In this document: one piece after another, positions 10,600 through 21,828 of the stretch
How positions within the stretch are numbered: the stretch's first letter is position 1
How the letters are laid out: each line of letters starts with the position of its first letter
NCBI RefSeq assembly: GCF_003814555.1
Contig: NZ_RKQN01000001.1
Coordinates: 614,546-678,545, forward strand
DNA: 64,000 nucleotides
Direction of reading: 5' to 3'
DNA from: Vulcaniibacterium tengchongense
GTDB taxonomy: Bacteria > Pseudomonadota > Gammaproteobacteria > Xanthomonadales > Xanthomonadaceae
Made by a program: the position numbers and the translations under genes
The notes under the pieces: model-generated
The model's database searches: none
Told to the model about the DNA's origin: nothing
What the model saw: only the letters and a program-made list of their open reading frames with translations

Positions 10600-12297
10600 G
10601 TGAAGCACTACGCGCGCACTGCACTGACGCTGGCGCTGGCCTTGGCCAGCGGCACCGCGGCCGCGCTCGGCCTCGGCCAGATCGAGGTCAAGTCCAAGCT
10701 CGGCGAGCCGTTCCTCGCCGAGATCCCGATCGTGTCCAACGATCCGAGCGAACTGGAGAACCTGCAGGCCGAACTGGCCTCGCCGGCGGTGTTCGCGCGC
10801 GTCGGCCTGCAGCCGCCGGCCGGCGTGGTCGCCGACCTGCAATTCGCGCCGGCGCTGGACGCGAGCGGCAAGCCGGTGATCCGCGTCAGCAGCCAGCGGC
10901 CCGTGGACCAGCCGCTGCTGACCTTCCTGGTCTCGGTGGACTGGGGCCAGGGGCGCCTGGTGCGCGAATACTCGGCGCTGGTGGATGCGCCGCGCACCGT
11001 CTCCGCGCCGCTGCAGCCGCCGGTGGACGAGGCTGTGGCGTCGGCCCCGAACGTGATCGAGCGCCCGCCGCTCGCGACGCCGGAGGCCGCACCGCCGCCC
11101 GAACCGGCGCCGGGCGCCGGAGCGGAAAGGCCCGATGCGCAGGCCATCGCCGCGCGTCCTGCCGCGCCCGCGCAGGCCGCGGTGGCGCCGCCGCCGCGCC
11201 GCGTCGCCGAACCCTCCGGTCCCGGCGAGGACTACACCGTGCGCCGCGGCGATACGCTGTCGACGATCGCCGCGCGCCTGCCGGGCGAGGGCGGCCACAC
11301 GCTCGACCAGGCGATGATCGCGTTGCTGCGCGCGAACCCCGACGCTTTCATCGGCGGCAACATCAACCGGCTCAAGGCCGGCGCGGTGCTGCGCGTGCCG
11401 GCGCAGGCCGAACTGGCCTCGGTCGACGCGCAGCAGGCGCGGCAGCTGGTCGGCAGCCAGATCCGGCAGTGGCGCGAAGCGCGGCGCGCGGTGCCGCAGC
11501 CGGCGACCGACGCGGTCGCGCCCGGGCCGAGCGTGGCCGACGTCGCCGCCGCGTCGCGCAGCGCCGACGCGCGTTTGGAAATCGTCCCGCCCGGCGCCGC
11601 GCAGGCGGCGAAGGCGGGCACCCAGTCCGGCATCCAGGCCGGCGGCGAGGGCGACATGCTCCGACAGGAACTGCAACAGACCCGCGAAACCCTGGCCGCG
11701 CGCGACGCCGAGATCCAGGAACTGAAGAGCCGCATCGGCGAGCTCGAGCAATTGCAGCGCAAGCAGCAGGAACTGATCGCGCTGAAGGACAGCGAGCTGG
11801 CCGCGGCGCAGCAGCGCCTGGCGCAGCGCGAGAACGCGCAGGCCGGCGCCTCGCCGCTGCCCTGGCTGGGCGGCGGCGCCGTCCTCGCGCTGGCGCTGCT
11901 CGGCGGCTGGTGGCTGTCGCGCCGGCGCCCGGCGCGCCCGGTGTTCCGCGCGCCGATCGCGGCCGCCGAGCCCTCGCTCGCGGACGCCTTCGCGCCGGAC
12001 TCGGCCGAACCCGCCGCGACGCCGGAGCCTGCGCCGCGCGCACCGGCCCGGCACGACGCCGCGCCGCCGGCGGAAGCGCCGGCGCAGCCGGTGGTGCTGT
12101 TCGCCGCCGCGGGCGAGGCGGCCCGCAGCGAACCGTCGCTGGCGCCGGTGCCCGGCCAGGAGCGCCTGGAGCTGGCCCGCGCCTATCTCGACCTCGGCGA
12201 CCGCGACAGCGCCCGCCAGCTGCTGCACGAGGTCGCCGCCGAAGGCGACCAGGCCGCGCGCCAGCAGGCCGCGCGGATGCTGCAGGACCTGGGCTGA
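10600..12297 (+). CDS. fimV: FimV-like polar hub / type IV pilus assembly protein
   Basis: A 565-residue inner-membrane protein. Order: signal peptide (1-22); FimV N-terminal domain ([20 protein letters not shown], about 23-130); Pro/Ala linker; LysM ([17 protein letters not shown], 211-268) binding peptidoglycan; coiled coil (about 352-410); one transmembrane helix (421-440); acidic Ala/Pro linker; and a C-terminal TPR-like FimV motif ([24 protein letters not shown], about 535-560). In Pseudomonas the family organises polar type IV pilus and cAMP signalling. This copy is much shorter than the ~900-residue Pseudomonas protein, mainly in the cytoplasmic acidic region. It starts at GTG, with a purine-rich GGAG stretch upstream. 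Confidence 0.9.
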   Translation: MKHYARTALTLALALASGTAAALGLGQIEVKSKLGEPFLAEIPIVSNDPSELENLQAELASPAVFARVGLQPPAGVVADLQFAPALDASGKPVIRVSSQRPVDQPLLTFLVSVDWGQGRLVREYSALVDAPRTVSAPLQPPVDEAVASAPNVIERPPLATPEAAPPPEPAPGAGAERPDAQAIAARPAAPAQAAVAPPPRRVAEPSGPGEDYTVRRGDTLSTIAARLPGEGGHTLDQAMIALLRANPDAFIGGNINRLKAGAVLRVPAQAELASVDAQQARQLVGSQIRQWREARRAVPQPATDAVAPGPSVADVAAASRSADARLEIVPPGAAQAAKAGTQSGIQAGGEGDMLRQELQQTRETLAARDAEIQELKSRIGELEQLQRKQQELIALKDSELAAAQQRLAQRENAQAGASPLPWLGGGAVLALALLGGWWLSRRRPARPVFRAPIAAAEPSLADAFAPDSAEPAATPEPAPRAPARHDAAPPAEAPAQPVVLFAAAGEAARSEPSLAPVPGQERLELARAYLDLGDRDSARQLLHEVAAEGDQAARQQAARMLQDLG

Positions 12298-12299
12298 GC

Positions 12300-13127
12300 G
12301 TGCCTGCGACGGCCGTCGACGACGCGCCACGCGCGTACCGCTACGCCGCCGGCGTCGAATACGACGGCGGCGCGTTCTCCGGCTGGCAACGCCTGAGCAA
12401 GCACGGCGAGCCCGACCCGCCGGGCGAAGCCACGCTGCAGGGCGCGATCGAGGCGGCGCTGTCGTTCGTGGCCGGCGCGCCGATCGAGACCGTCTGCGCC
12501 GGCCGCACCGACGCCGGCGTGCACGCCGAGTGCCAGGTGATCCACTTCGACAGCCCGGTCGCGCGCGACCCGCGCGGCTGGGTGCTGGGCGCGACCGCGC
12601 AGCTGCCGCCGCAGGTCTGCCTGCGCTGGTGCCGGCCGGTGCCGCCCGGATTCCACGCCCGTTTCTCGGCCCGCGCCCGGCGCTACCGCTATCGCATCCT
12701 CAACCGGCCGGTGCGGCCGGCGCTGGGCCGGCAGTACCTGGCCTGGGAACGGCGGCCGCTGGACGCCGGGGCGATGCACCGCGCGGCGCAGGCGCTGCTG
12801 GGCGAGAACGACTTCTCCGCGTTCCGCACCGTGCACTGCCAGGCGCCGCACGCGCGCCGCGAACTGCAGGAGATTTCGGTCCGGCGCGCCGGCGAGGTCG
12901 TCGAGATCGAGGTCCAGGCCAACGCCTTTCTTCACCACATGGTGCGCAACATCGTCGGTAGTCTGTTGCTGGTCGGCCGTGGCGAACGGCCGGAGGCGTG
13001 GATCGGCGAACTGCTGGCCGGGCGCGACCGCACCGTGGCCGGGCCGACCGCGCCGGCCGCGGGCCTGACGTTTTTGGGGCCGCGCTATCCCGCCGAATGG
13101 CACCTGCCCGCGGAGGTCACGTTGTGA
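12300..13127 (+). CDS. truA: tRNA pseudouridine(38-40) synthase TruA
   Basis: A 275-residue pseudouridine synthase acting on positions 38-40 of the tRNA anticodon arm. The catalytic aspartate is D71 in [11 protein letters not shown]. Other family blocks are [10 protein letters not shown] near 21, RARRYRYRI near 125 and [13 protein letters not shown] near 210. The start is the GTG at 12300, two bases after the fimV stop; no upstream in-frame codon is available without running deep into fimV. The stop overlaps the trpF GTG (GTGA), so translation is coupled on both sides. Confidence 0.94.
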   Translation: MPATAVDDAPRAYRYAAGVEYDGGAFSGWQRLSKHGEPDPPGEATLQGAIEAALSFVAGAPIETVCAGRTDAGVHAECQVIHFDSPVARDPRGWVLGATAQLPPQVCLRWCRPVPPGFHARFSARARRYRYRILNRPVRPALGRQYLAWERRPLDAGAMHRAAQALLGENDFSAFRTVHCQAPHARRELQEISVRRAGEVVEIEVQANAFLHHMVRNIVGSLLLVGRGERPEAWIGELLAGRDRTVAGPTAPAAGLTFLGPRYPAEWHLPAEVTL

Positions 13128-13780
13128 GCCGACTCCTGTTCCGCACCCGGATCAAGTTCTGCGGCATGACCCGCCCGGGCGACATCCGGCTGGCCTGCGA
13201 GCTGGGCGCGGACGCGATCGGGTTCGTGTTCGCGCCCGGCAGCCCGCGCCGGCTCGACCCGGAGGAAGCGCGGGCGATGCGCAACGCGCTGGCGCCGCTG
13301 GTCGACGCGGTGGCGTTGTTCATGGACAACCCGGCCGAGGAGGTCCGCGAGGTGGTGCGGCGGGTGCGTCCCAGCCTGCTGCAGTTCCACGGCAGCGAGG
13401 ACGACGCGTTCTGCCGCGGCTTCGGCGTGCCGTACCTGAAGGCGGTGCCGATGGGCGACGATCCGCGCGCCTACACCGCGACCGCGCTGCAGCTGCGCTA
13501 TCCGGGCGCGGCCGGCTTCCTGTTCGACAGCCACGTGCGCGGCGGTTCCGGCGGCAGCGGGCGCACCTTCGACTGGGCGCAGATCCCGTCCGGCCTGCAC
13601 AAGCCGTTCGTGCTCGCCGGCGGCATCACCCCGGACAACGTGTTCGACGCGGTGCTCACCGTACAGCCCTGGGGCGTGGACGTGTCCAGCGGCATCGAGA
13701 GCGCGCCCGGCATCAAGGACGGCTACAAGATGCGCCGCTTCGTCGAGGAAGTGCGCCGGGCCGACTGCCACATCGGTTGA
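13124..13780 (+). CDS. trpF: Phosphoribosylanthranilate isomerase
   Basis: A 218-residue TIM-barrel enzyme of tryptophan synthesis (PRA to CdRP). The catalytic cysteine is C13 in IKFCGMTR and the general acid is D135 in FLFDSHV. The phosphate-binding loops are [10 protein letters not shown] and VDVSSGIE near the C-terminus. Start GTG at 13124, overlapping the truA stop by 4 nt. It is a free-standing TrpF, not fused to TrpC. It is separated from trpB by the LysR gene on the other strand, so the trp genes here are not one operon. Confidence 0.95.
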   Translation: MSRLLFRTRIKFCGMTRPGDIRLACELGADAIGFVFAPGSPRRLDPEEARAMRNALAPLVDAVALFMDNPAEEVREVVRRVRPSLLQFHGSEDDAFCRGFGVPYLKAVPMGDDPRAYTATALQLRYPGAAGFLFDSHVRGGSGGSGRTFDWAQIPSGLHKPFVLAGGITPDNVFDAVLTVQPWGVDVSSGIESAPGIKDGYKMRRFVEEVRRADCHIG

Positions 13781-13849
13781 GCCGCGCCGCAAGCGCGACG
13801 GGACCTTGCCCGTCGCGGCCCTGCGGATCGTGGCGTCACGGCGACGGCG

Positions 13850-14746
13850 TCACGGCGCGTCCCCGGCCAGCGCCTCGCGCAGCCATGCGGCCAGCCGCGC
13901 CACGCGCGGGTCGCCGCGGCGCCGCGGCTCGCACAGGATCCAGCGGCCGGCGGTTTCCACGAAGCCCCAAGGGGCGTGCAGGCGCCCGGCGGCGAGGTCC
14001 TGCGCCACCAGCGGCTGCGGCGCGATCGCCACGCCGAGTCCCGCCACGGCGGCTTCGAGCAGGTAATAGAGATGGGCGAAGCCGGTGCCCAGGCGCAGCC
14101 GTCCCGTGGGCAGGCCGACGGCCGCCGCCCAGTCGGGCCAGGCCTGCGGCCGCGAGGCGGTGTGCAGCAGTTCGAAGTCGAGCAGCGCCCGCGGCGCGGC
14201 GGTGCGCAGGCGGTCGAATGCCGGGAAGCGCGGGCCCAGCACCGGGCCGATCCGCTCCGGTGCCAGCTCGTGTACCCGCCACTCGCGCGGCCAGGGCGGG
14301 GCGGCGATCAGCAGGGCCGCGTCGAGCCCGGTCAGCGCCGGGTCCGGCGCGGTTTCGCTGGCGGCCAGGTGCAGGCGCAGGTCCGGCAGTTCGCGGCCGA
14401 GCCGGTCCAGCCGCGGGATCATCCATCGCGCCAGCACGCTGCCCGGGCAGCCCAGCACCAGCGGCGCCTGCGCCGGCCGCCGGCGCAGCTCGGCCCAGGT
14501 CGCGCGCAGCGGCTCGAACGCCGTCTCGGCCGCCGCATGCAGGCGCCGCCCCGCCGGCGTCAGCGCCAGGCCGCGGCCCTGGCGGACGAACAGCGCCGTG
14601 CCCAGCGCCTCCTCCAGCGCCCGCAACTGCCGGCTCACTGCGCCGTGGGTGACGTGCAGCTCGGCCGCGGCGCGGCTCACGCCGTCCAGCCGCGCCACCG
14701 CCTCGAAGGCGCGCAGGGCGTTGAGCGGGGGCAGGTCGCGGCTCAT
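13850..14746 (-). CDS. LysR-family regulator divergent from trpB
   Basis: A 298-residue LysR-type regulator. The winged helix-turn-helix is at about 8-65 ([38 protein letters not shown]). The remainder is the ligand-binding fold of the GcvA/TrpI subgroup. It is transcribed away from trpB with 104 nt between starts, the arrangement of Pseudomonas trpI-trpBA. There TrpI activates trpBA in response to indoleglycerol phosphate. Regulation of trpBA is therefore a reasonable inference, supported by a LysR-type box at 14805-14819, but effector identity is not shown. Confidence 0.85.
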   Translation of the reverse strand: MSRDLPPLNALRAFEAVARLDGVSRAAAELHVTHGAVSRQLRALEEALGTALFVRQGRGLALTPAGRRLHAAAETAFEPLRATWAELRRRPAQAPLVLGCPGSVLARWMIPRLDRLGRELPDLRLHLAASETAPDPALTGLDAALLIAAPPWPREWRVHELAPERIGPVLGPRFPAFDRLRTAAPRALLDFELLHTASRPQAWPDWAAAVGLPTGRLRLGTGFAHLYYLLEAAVAGLGVAIAPQPLVAQDLAAGRLHAPWGFVETAGRWILCEPRRRGDPRVARLAAWLREALAGDAP

Positions 14747-14804
14747 GTGAGTTTTCCTGACGAACCAGGACGATTTTATGCGTTTTTGTGAGGGCTGGCC
14801 TGCG

Positions 14805-14819
14805 ATAACCTGACGGTAT
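14805..14819 (+). promoter_or_regulatory. LysR-type operator (T-N11-A) before trpB
   Basis: ATAACCTGACGGTAT fits the ATA-N9-TAT / T-N11-A pattern of LysR boxes. It lies inside an imperfect 21-nt palindrome (GCGATA...TATCGC, 14802-14822). It is 31 nt before the trpB start and between the divergent genes, so it may regulate either or both. Confidence 0.5.
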
Positions 14820-14850
14820 CGCCGGCGTGTGCCGGCCCCGGTTCGCCGCG

Positions 14851-16063
<1,213 letters not shown>

Positions 16064-16065
<2 letters not shown>

Positions 16066-16135
16066 TGCGGGAGCCGAGGGAGGGAAGCGGGCAGCGGGAG
16101 GAAGGCGGCTCCCCCCTTTCCCGGACTCCCGCATC
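16064..16135. repeat. Inverted repeat in the trpB-trpA spacer
   Basis: GATGCGGGAG (16064-16073) and CTCCCGCATC (16126-16135) are perfect inverted copies, enclosing a purine-rich then pyrimidine-rich 52-nt segment. An alternative inner pairing ggagcc/ggctcc (16070-16075 with 16107-16112) is possible. The first arm includes the last two bases of the trpB stop. Confidence 0.6.
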
Positions 16136-16186
16136 CATCCGATCCGCCGCTCCGCTTCTCTTCCCCCATTTCGTGCCTCTCGTGCC

Positions 16187-16984
16187 ATGAGCCGAATCGA
16201 TACCCGCTTCGCCGCGCTCCGTCGGCAGGGCCGCAAGGCGCTGATCCCCTTCGTCACCGCCGGCGACCCCGCGCTCGAGGCGACGGTGCCGGTGATGCAC
16301 GCCCTGGTGGAGGCCGGCGCCGACGCGATCGAGCTGGGCGTGCCGTTTTCCGACCCGATGGCCGACGGGCCGACCATCCAGCGCAGCTCCGAGCGCGCGC
16401 TGGCGCGCGGCGCGGGCCTGCGCTTCGTGCTCGACGCGGTGCGCCGCTTCCGCGAGCGCGACGCGGACACGCCGGTGGTGCTGATGGGCTATCTCAACCC
16501 GGTCGAGATCCGCGGCGCCGCGCGTTTCGCCGCCGACGCAGCCGCGGCCGGCGTCGACGGCGCGCTGCTGGTGGACCTGCCGCCCGAAGAGGGCGGCGAG
16601 TTCCGCCAGGCCTTCGCCGCACAGGATCTCGCGCTGATCCTGCTGGCCTCGCCGACCACGCCGGAGGCGCGCCTGCAGGCGCTGTGCGACCAGGCGCAGG
16701 GCTATCTCTACTACGTCAGCTTCGCCGGCGTGACCGGCGCCGACCGCCTCGACGCCGGCGCCGCGGGCGAACGCCTGCAGGCGTTGCGCGCGCGCAGCCG
16801 CGCGCCGGTGGTGGCGGGCTTCGGCATCAAGGACGCGGCCTCGGCGGCGGCGATGGCGCGCCAGGCCGACGGCGTGGTGGTCGGCAGCGCCCTGGTGGCG
16901 GCGCTGGCCGGAGCCGCCGACCCGGTCGCCTGCGCGCGCGACTTCCTCGCTCCGCTGCGCGCCGCGCTGGACTCCCGTTCCTGA
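16187..16984 (+). CDS. trpA: Tryptophan synthase alpha chain
   Basis: A 265-residue TIM barrel that cleaves indole-3-glycerol phosphate and channels indole to TrpB. The catalytic residues E49 (IELGVPFSDP) and D60 (PMADGP) are at the same positions as in E. coli. VGFGIKDA-like and GVVVGSALV phosphate-binding loops lie near 210-240. The start ATG gives MSRIDTRFAALRRQGRKALIPFVTAGDP. The gap to trpB is unusually long for this pair and holds a hairpin-forming repeat. It is followed by 220 nt without a gene before accD. Confidence 0.97.
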   Translation: MSRIDTRFAALRRQGRKALIPFVTAGDPALEATVPVMHALVEAGADAIELGVPFSDPMADGPTIQRSSERALARGAGLRFVLDAVRRFRERDADTPVVLMGYLNPVEIRGAARFAADAAAAGVDGALLVDLPPEEGGEFRQAFAAQDLALILLASPTTPEARLQALCDQAQGYLYYVSFAGVTGADRLDAGAAGERLQALRARSRAPVVAGFGIKDAASAAAMARQADGVVVGSALVAALAGAADPVACARDFLAPLRAALDSRS

Positions 16985-17151
16985 CGCCCTGCGGTCCGCC
17001 GCCCTGCGCCGCAGCCGCGCGCGAGCCCTGCGTGCGGCTCGCCCCTGCGGATCGCAAACGGCGCCCCCCGCGGGAATCGCGGGCGCCGCGCCGGCACACC
17101 CTTCGCGGCGCCGCCGCTCCGGCGCACGCGCGCCCCTGCGCTAAACTGGCC

Positions 17152-17157
17152 CGCTCG
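17152..17157 (+). promoter_or_regulatory. accD: Candidate -10 element before accD
   Basis: TAAACT in the context gcgcTAAACTggcc, 47 nt before the accD ATG, in a 220-nt GC-rich spacer where I see no other feature. No -35 is recognisable. The same TAAACT occurs before tpiA (23576-23581). Confidence 0.3.
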
Positions 17158-17204
17158 GCCGGTTCCGCGGCCGCCTTCCAGCCTGAACGGGGATCGCCCA
17201 ACGC

Positions 17205-18086
<882 letters not shown>

Positions 18087-18204
18087 CGCGGGCAGGGGGG
18101 CGCAGCGGAATGCGCCAAGGCGGGATTGCGGCCGATCGCGAACGCTCCCCACGCTCCGCGTTCCGGTCCTTCCCGTCCCCACTTCCACGACACGACTCCA
18201 TTCG

Positions 18205-19554
18205 ATGACCCGTAAATACTTCGGCACCGACGGCATCCGCGGCCGCGTCGGCGAGGGCGCGATCTCGGCCGACTTCGTCCTCCGCCTCGGCAACGCCTAC
18301 GGCCACGCGCTGCCGCGCCCGAGCTGGCGCAACCCGGTGGTGGTGATCGGCAAGGACACCCGCATCTCCAACTACATGTTCGAGGCCGCGCTCGAGGCCG
18401 GCCTGGTCGCCGCCGGCGTGGACGTGCAGCTGATGGGGCCGATGCCGACGCCCGCGGTCGCGCACCTGACCCGGTCGCTGCGCGCCGACGGCGGCATCGT
18501 GATCTCCGCCTCGCACAACCCGCACCACGACAACGGCATCAAGTTCTTCTCCGCCGACGGCGAGAAGCTCGACGACGCCACCGAGTTGGCGATCGAGGCG
18601 GCGCTGGAGCGGCCGTTCCGCACCGTGCCGTCCGAGCGCCTGGGCAAGGCGTTGCGCACCCGCGACGCGCTCGGCCGCTACATCGAGGCTTGCAAGAGCT
18701 CGGTGCCGAAGGGCTTCGACCTCGGCGGCCTGCGCATCGTCATGGATTGCGCCAACGGCGCCACCTACCAGCTCGGCCCGCTGGTGCTGGGCGAGCTCGG
18801 CGCGCGCGTCGACGCGATCGGCATCGAGCCCAACGGCGTCAACATCAACGACGGCGTCGGCTCCACCCACCCCGAAGCGCTGGCCGAGCGGGTCCGGGCC
18901 ACCGGGGCCGACCTCGGCATCGCCTTCGACGGCGACGGCGACCGCGTGCTGTTCGTGGACGCGGAGGGCGAGGTGCGCGACGGCGACGACCTGCTGTACG
19001 TGCTCGCGACCGACTGGCAGGAAAGCGGCCGCCTGCGCGGCCCGGTGGTCGGCACGCTGATGACCAACTACGCGCTCGAGCGCGCGCTGCAGCAACGCGG
19101 GGTCGGATTCGTCCGCGCCAAGGTCGGCGACCGCTACGTGCACCAGCAGCTGACCGCCCACGGCGGCGTGCTCGGCGGCGAGGCCTCCGGCCACCTGCTG
19201 TGCCTGGACCGCACCAGCACCGGCGACGGCATCGTCAGCGCGCTGCAGGTGCTGGAGGTGCTGCAGCGGCGCGGGCGGTCGCTGCGCCAGGCGCTCGATG
19301 GCTTCCGCAAGGTGCCGCAGAAGACCGTCAACGTGCACTACCAGGCCGGCGCCGCGTTGCCGACCGAGGCCGAATCGGTGCAGGCCGCGCTGGCGCGCGC
19401 GCAGCAGGCGGTGGCCGGCCGCGGCCGCGCCTTCCTGCGCCCGTCCGGCACCGAGCCGGTGGTGCGGGTCACGGTCGAGGCCGACGATGCGGCGCTGATG
19501 CAGTCCACCCTCGACGCGCTCGCCGATGCGGTGCGCGCCGCGGCGGGGGCATGA
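18205..19554 (+). CDS. glmM: Phosphoglucosamine mutase
   Basis: A 449-residue enzyme that converts glucosamine-6-phosphate to glucosamine-1-phosphate for UDP-GlcNAc, peptidoglycan and LPS. The phosphoserine is S103 in [12 protein letters not shown]. The metal loop is DGDGDR near 244. The phosphate-binding C-terminal loop is [11 protein letters not shown] near 418. [13 protein letters not shown] is the canonical start. A GC-rich hairpin (19568-19593) lies 14 nt after the stop but has no T-tract. Confidence 0.97.
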   Translation: MTRKYFGTDGIRGRVGEGAISADFVLRLGNAYGHALPRPSWRNPVVVIGKDTRISNYMFEAALEAGLVAAGVDVQLMGPMPTPAVAHLTRSLRADGGIVISASHNPHHDNGIKFFSADGEKLDDATELAIEAALERPFRTVPSERLGKALRTRDALGRYIEACKSSVPKGFDLGGLRIVMDCANGATYQLGPLVLGELGARVDAIGIEPNGVNINDGVGSTHPEALAERVRATGADLGIAFDGDGDRVLFVDAEGEVRDGDDLLYVLATDWQESGRLRGPVVGTLMTNYALERALQQRGVGFVRAKVGDRYVHQQLTAHGGVLGGEASGHLLCLDRTSTGDGIVSALQVLEVLQRRGRSLRQALDGFRKVPQKTVNVHYQAGAALPTEAESVQAALARAQQAVAGRGRAFLRPSGTEPVVRVTVEADDAALMQSTLDALADAVRAAAGA

Positions 19555-19567
19555 CGGGCCACCCCGC

Positions 19568-19593
19568 GCGCGCCCCGCTGGGTGCGGGCGCGC
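19568..19593 (+). other. GC-rich hairpin after glmM
   Basis: Two 5-bp stem blocks separated by a one-base bulge, with a TGGGT loop, 14 nt after the glmM stop. It could stabilise the 3' end of the message. Without a U-run it is not scored as an intrinsic terminator. The rest of the 219-nt convergent spacer to 19773 shows nothing recognisable. Confidence 0.3.
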
Positions 19594-19773
19594 CGCAGGC
19601 GAAACCCCTCCCTGCGCCGCCTTCCGCCCGCTAACGAGCGACGACGCGGCGCAAGCGCCCGTTTGCCCCGCCCGGCGCCGGGGACGGCTCCGGACGACCC
19701 GGCCCCGCCGTCATGGCTGCGAACGCGGGGCTTTGCGCCTTCGGCGCCACAGCGCCTGAGGTTTCCAACGAAG

Positions 19774-21693
19774 TCACCGGCTCGCGGCTTTCGCAGGGTC
19801 GCGTTGCTCCTCGGAGCCTCCCTGGGCGCGGCCCGCCGCTCCGCCCTGGTAGCGCGTCAGCATTTCCCACGCGCTGGCGATCACCGCCGGATCCGGCCGG
19901 GCGTCGTCGATCGGCCGGTAATCCGGGCCGACCACGCTGGCCGAGCCGAAGCTGTCGAACAGGTAGGTGCGTCCGCCGTCGCGGATGCCGCGCTGCGACC
20001 AGCTCTCCACCAGCAGCGGCCGTCTTTGCGGCCCGGGGGCGAACAGATCGTGCCCGGTGCTGTAATCGCCGCTGTCGTTGGTGCAGCCGAAGGCGTGCCG
20101 CATCAGGGTCGGCACCAGGTCCTCGTGCGAGGTGATCCGCGCCACCGCCTGCGGCGGCCGGCCCGGCCAGCGCAGCACCAGCGGGGTGCGCAGCTGCCAG
20201 TCGGAGAAATTGCCGTTGTGGCCCCAGTAGTTCAGGCCCAGGTCGTTGAACTCCTCGCCGTGGTCGCCGGTGATCGCGACGATGGTGTCGTCCGCCAGCG
20301 CCGTCTCCTCCAGCGTGCGCAGCAGCATGCCGATCAGCTCGTCGCTGTAGCGCACCGCGGCGCGGTAGCGGTTGAACTCGGGCGTGGGGTCGTGTTCCGG
20401 GCCGAGCCTGAGGAAGTTCACTTCTTGCGCCATCGGCTGGAACGGCGCCGCGTAGCCCGGCGGCAGGTGGTAGGGCGCATGCGGCGAATCCAGGAACACG
20501 AAGCCGAAGAAACGGCGCTCGCGCGGCTGGCGATGCAGGTCCTGGCGCAGGCGGTCGATCACGTAGCGGTCGCGCAGCGCGCCGTTCGGGCCCTTGGGGG
20601 CGTTGACGATGCGGTCGCGCACCGCCGAGAACACGGTGCGGTCGAACTCCGGGCTGTACAGCGGCGCGCTGCCGTAGAGGCGCATGTCGTAGCCCGCCTG
20701 GCGCAGCCGGTCGATCAGCACCGGGCCGCGTTGTTCGGCCAGCATCGCGTGCCAGTACCCGCCGGGCAGGCCGTACATCAGCCCGAACAGGCCGAAGCGG
20801 GTGGCGTTGCCGGCGCTGTAGTGGCGGTCGAAGCGCCAGGCGTCCCGGGCATAGGCCCAGGTCAGCGGCATCGTCCGCGGCGCCAGCATGTCGTGGCGCA
20901 GCGATTCGACGACGACGATCAGCAGGTTGTACCGGGGACGGGCGGCGCACTGCAGCGGCCTCAGGGGGTAGCGCAGCGCGCCGCCGCCGACCTCCGGCGG
21001 GCGTTCGGCGGCGCCCGCGCCGGTCACGCCGAAGCGGTGCAGCGCGCGCTTGAGCGTGATCGGCTTGGCCCAGGGGATGTAGACCAGCTGGCGCAGCATC
21101 GCGCGCTCGCCGCGGGCGTCGTAGTAGGCGGCCATCGCCTGGCCGGCGACCATGATCGCCAGCGCGACCCAGCCGGCGCGCCGCACCGCGACCAGCCCCG
21201 GCCAGCGCCACAGCAGCCGCCAGCAGCCCCAGGCCAGGGCGATCTGCACCGCCAGCAGCGCCGCGCCCGCGGCGGCCAGCGTCGCCCACATCCGCGGCGA
21301 GAAGGTGACCTGTTCCTGCAGCGCGCCGCCGAACAGCATGTTCGCGACCATGCCGTTGAGGTGGAAGCGGTACAGCGCGAAGACCTTGCTGTCGGCCAGC
21401 AGCAGCGCCAGCCACAGGGTCTGCAGCAGCACCGCGACCACGGTCAGCCAGCGCGCGCTGCGCAGCACGCGGCCGACGATCCAGGCCGGCAGCCCGAGCA
21501 ATCCGCCGAAGAACAGGAAGTGCCCGCTCATCGCCAGCCCCAGGAACAGCAGCGGGGCGGGGGCGCCGAGCTCCGCGAACGGGATGTTGCGGGCGGCGAC
21601 CAGGATCGCGAGGACGACATTGGCCAGGGTGAAGCCGGTCAGCCAGGCCAGGGGCCGGCGCCGGTGCCCCGGACCGAGGAGGGCGGCATCCAT
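19774..21693 (-). CDS. YejM/LapC/PbgA-like inner-membrane sulfatase-fold protein
   Basis: A 639-residue protein. Five transmembrane helices (about 15-35, 48-70, 82-101, 135-158, 174-190) are followed by a periplasmic sulfatase-like domain from about 255. The pattern HYSAGNATRFGLFGLMYGLPG matches the YejM block around the former catalytic threonine (here T298). ITGDHGEEFND near 465 and the early VVVESLRHD complete the fold. In E. coli YejM/LapC/PbgA controls LpxC stability and outer-membrane lipid balance through LapB; that role here is inference. The start chosen is MDAALLGPGHRRRP at 21693; 16 more residues are possible upstream. The C-terminal tail is Gly/Glu/Arg rich and poorly conserved. 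Confidence 0.82.
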   Translation of the reverse strand: MDAALLGPGHRRRPLAWLTGFTLANVVLAILVAARNIPFAELGAPAPLLFLGLAMSGHFLFFGGLLGLPAWIVGRVLRSARWLTVVAVLLQTLWLALLLADSKVFALYRFHLNGMVANMLFGGALQEQVTFSPRMWATLAAAGAALLAVQIALAWGCWRLLWRWPGLVAVRRAGWVALAIMVAGQAMAAYYDARGERAMLRQLVYIPWAKPITLKRALHRFGVTGAGAAERPPEVGGGALRYPLRPLQCAARPRYNLLIVVVESLRHDMLAPRTMPLTWAYARDAWRFDRHYSAGNATRFGLFGLMYGLPGGYWHAMLAEQRGPVLIDRLRQAGYDMRLYGSAPLYSPEFDRTVFSAVRDRIVNAPKGPNGALRDRYVIDRLRQDLHRQPRERRFFGFVFLDSPHAPYHLPPGYAAPFQPMAQEVNFLRLGPEHDPTPEFNRYRAAVRYSDELIGMLLRTLEETALADDTIVAITGDHGEEFNDLGLNYWGHNGNFSDWQLRTPLVLRWPGRPPQAVARITSHEDLVPTLMRHAFGCTNDSGDYSTGHDLFAPGPQRRPLLVESWSQRGIRDGGRTYLFDSFGSASVVGPDYRPIDDARPDPAVIASAWEMLTRYQGGAAGRAQGGSEEQRDPAKAASR

Positions 21694-21787
21694 GACTGCG
21701 TGCTTCGTATCGTGGGCCCGGGGCCGGGCTGCGGCCGTCATTATCCCGCAACAAAGCCCGCGACGGCACGGCGGCGCGGCGCCGGCG

Positions 21788-21793
21788 TATCAT
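21788..21793 (+). promoter_or_regulatory. Candidate -10 element before the 2OG-Fe(II) oxygenase gene
   Basis: TATCAT in the context ggcgTATCATgtcc, 35 nt before the GTG start. It is the same hexamer as the tRNA-fMet -10. No good -35 is visible. Confidence 0.3.
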
Positions 21794-21828
21794 GTCCGGC
21801 TCGCCCGACGACCCGCCCGGACCGATTC

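Noticed and set aside
14747..14850. Tryptophan attenuator (leader peptide with tandem Trp codons) before trpB
   Set aside because: No short ORF with consecutive TGG codons and no terminator/antiterminator pair in the 104-nt region.
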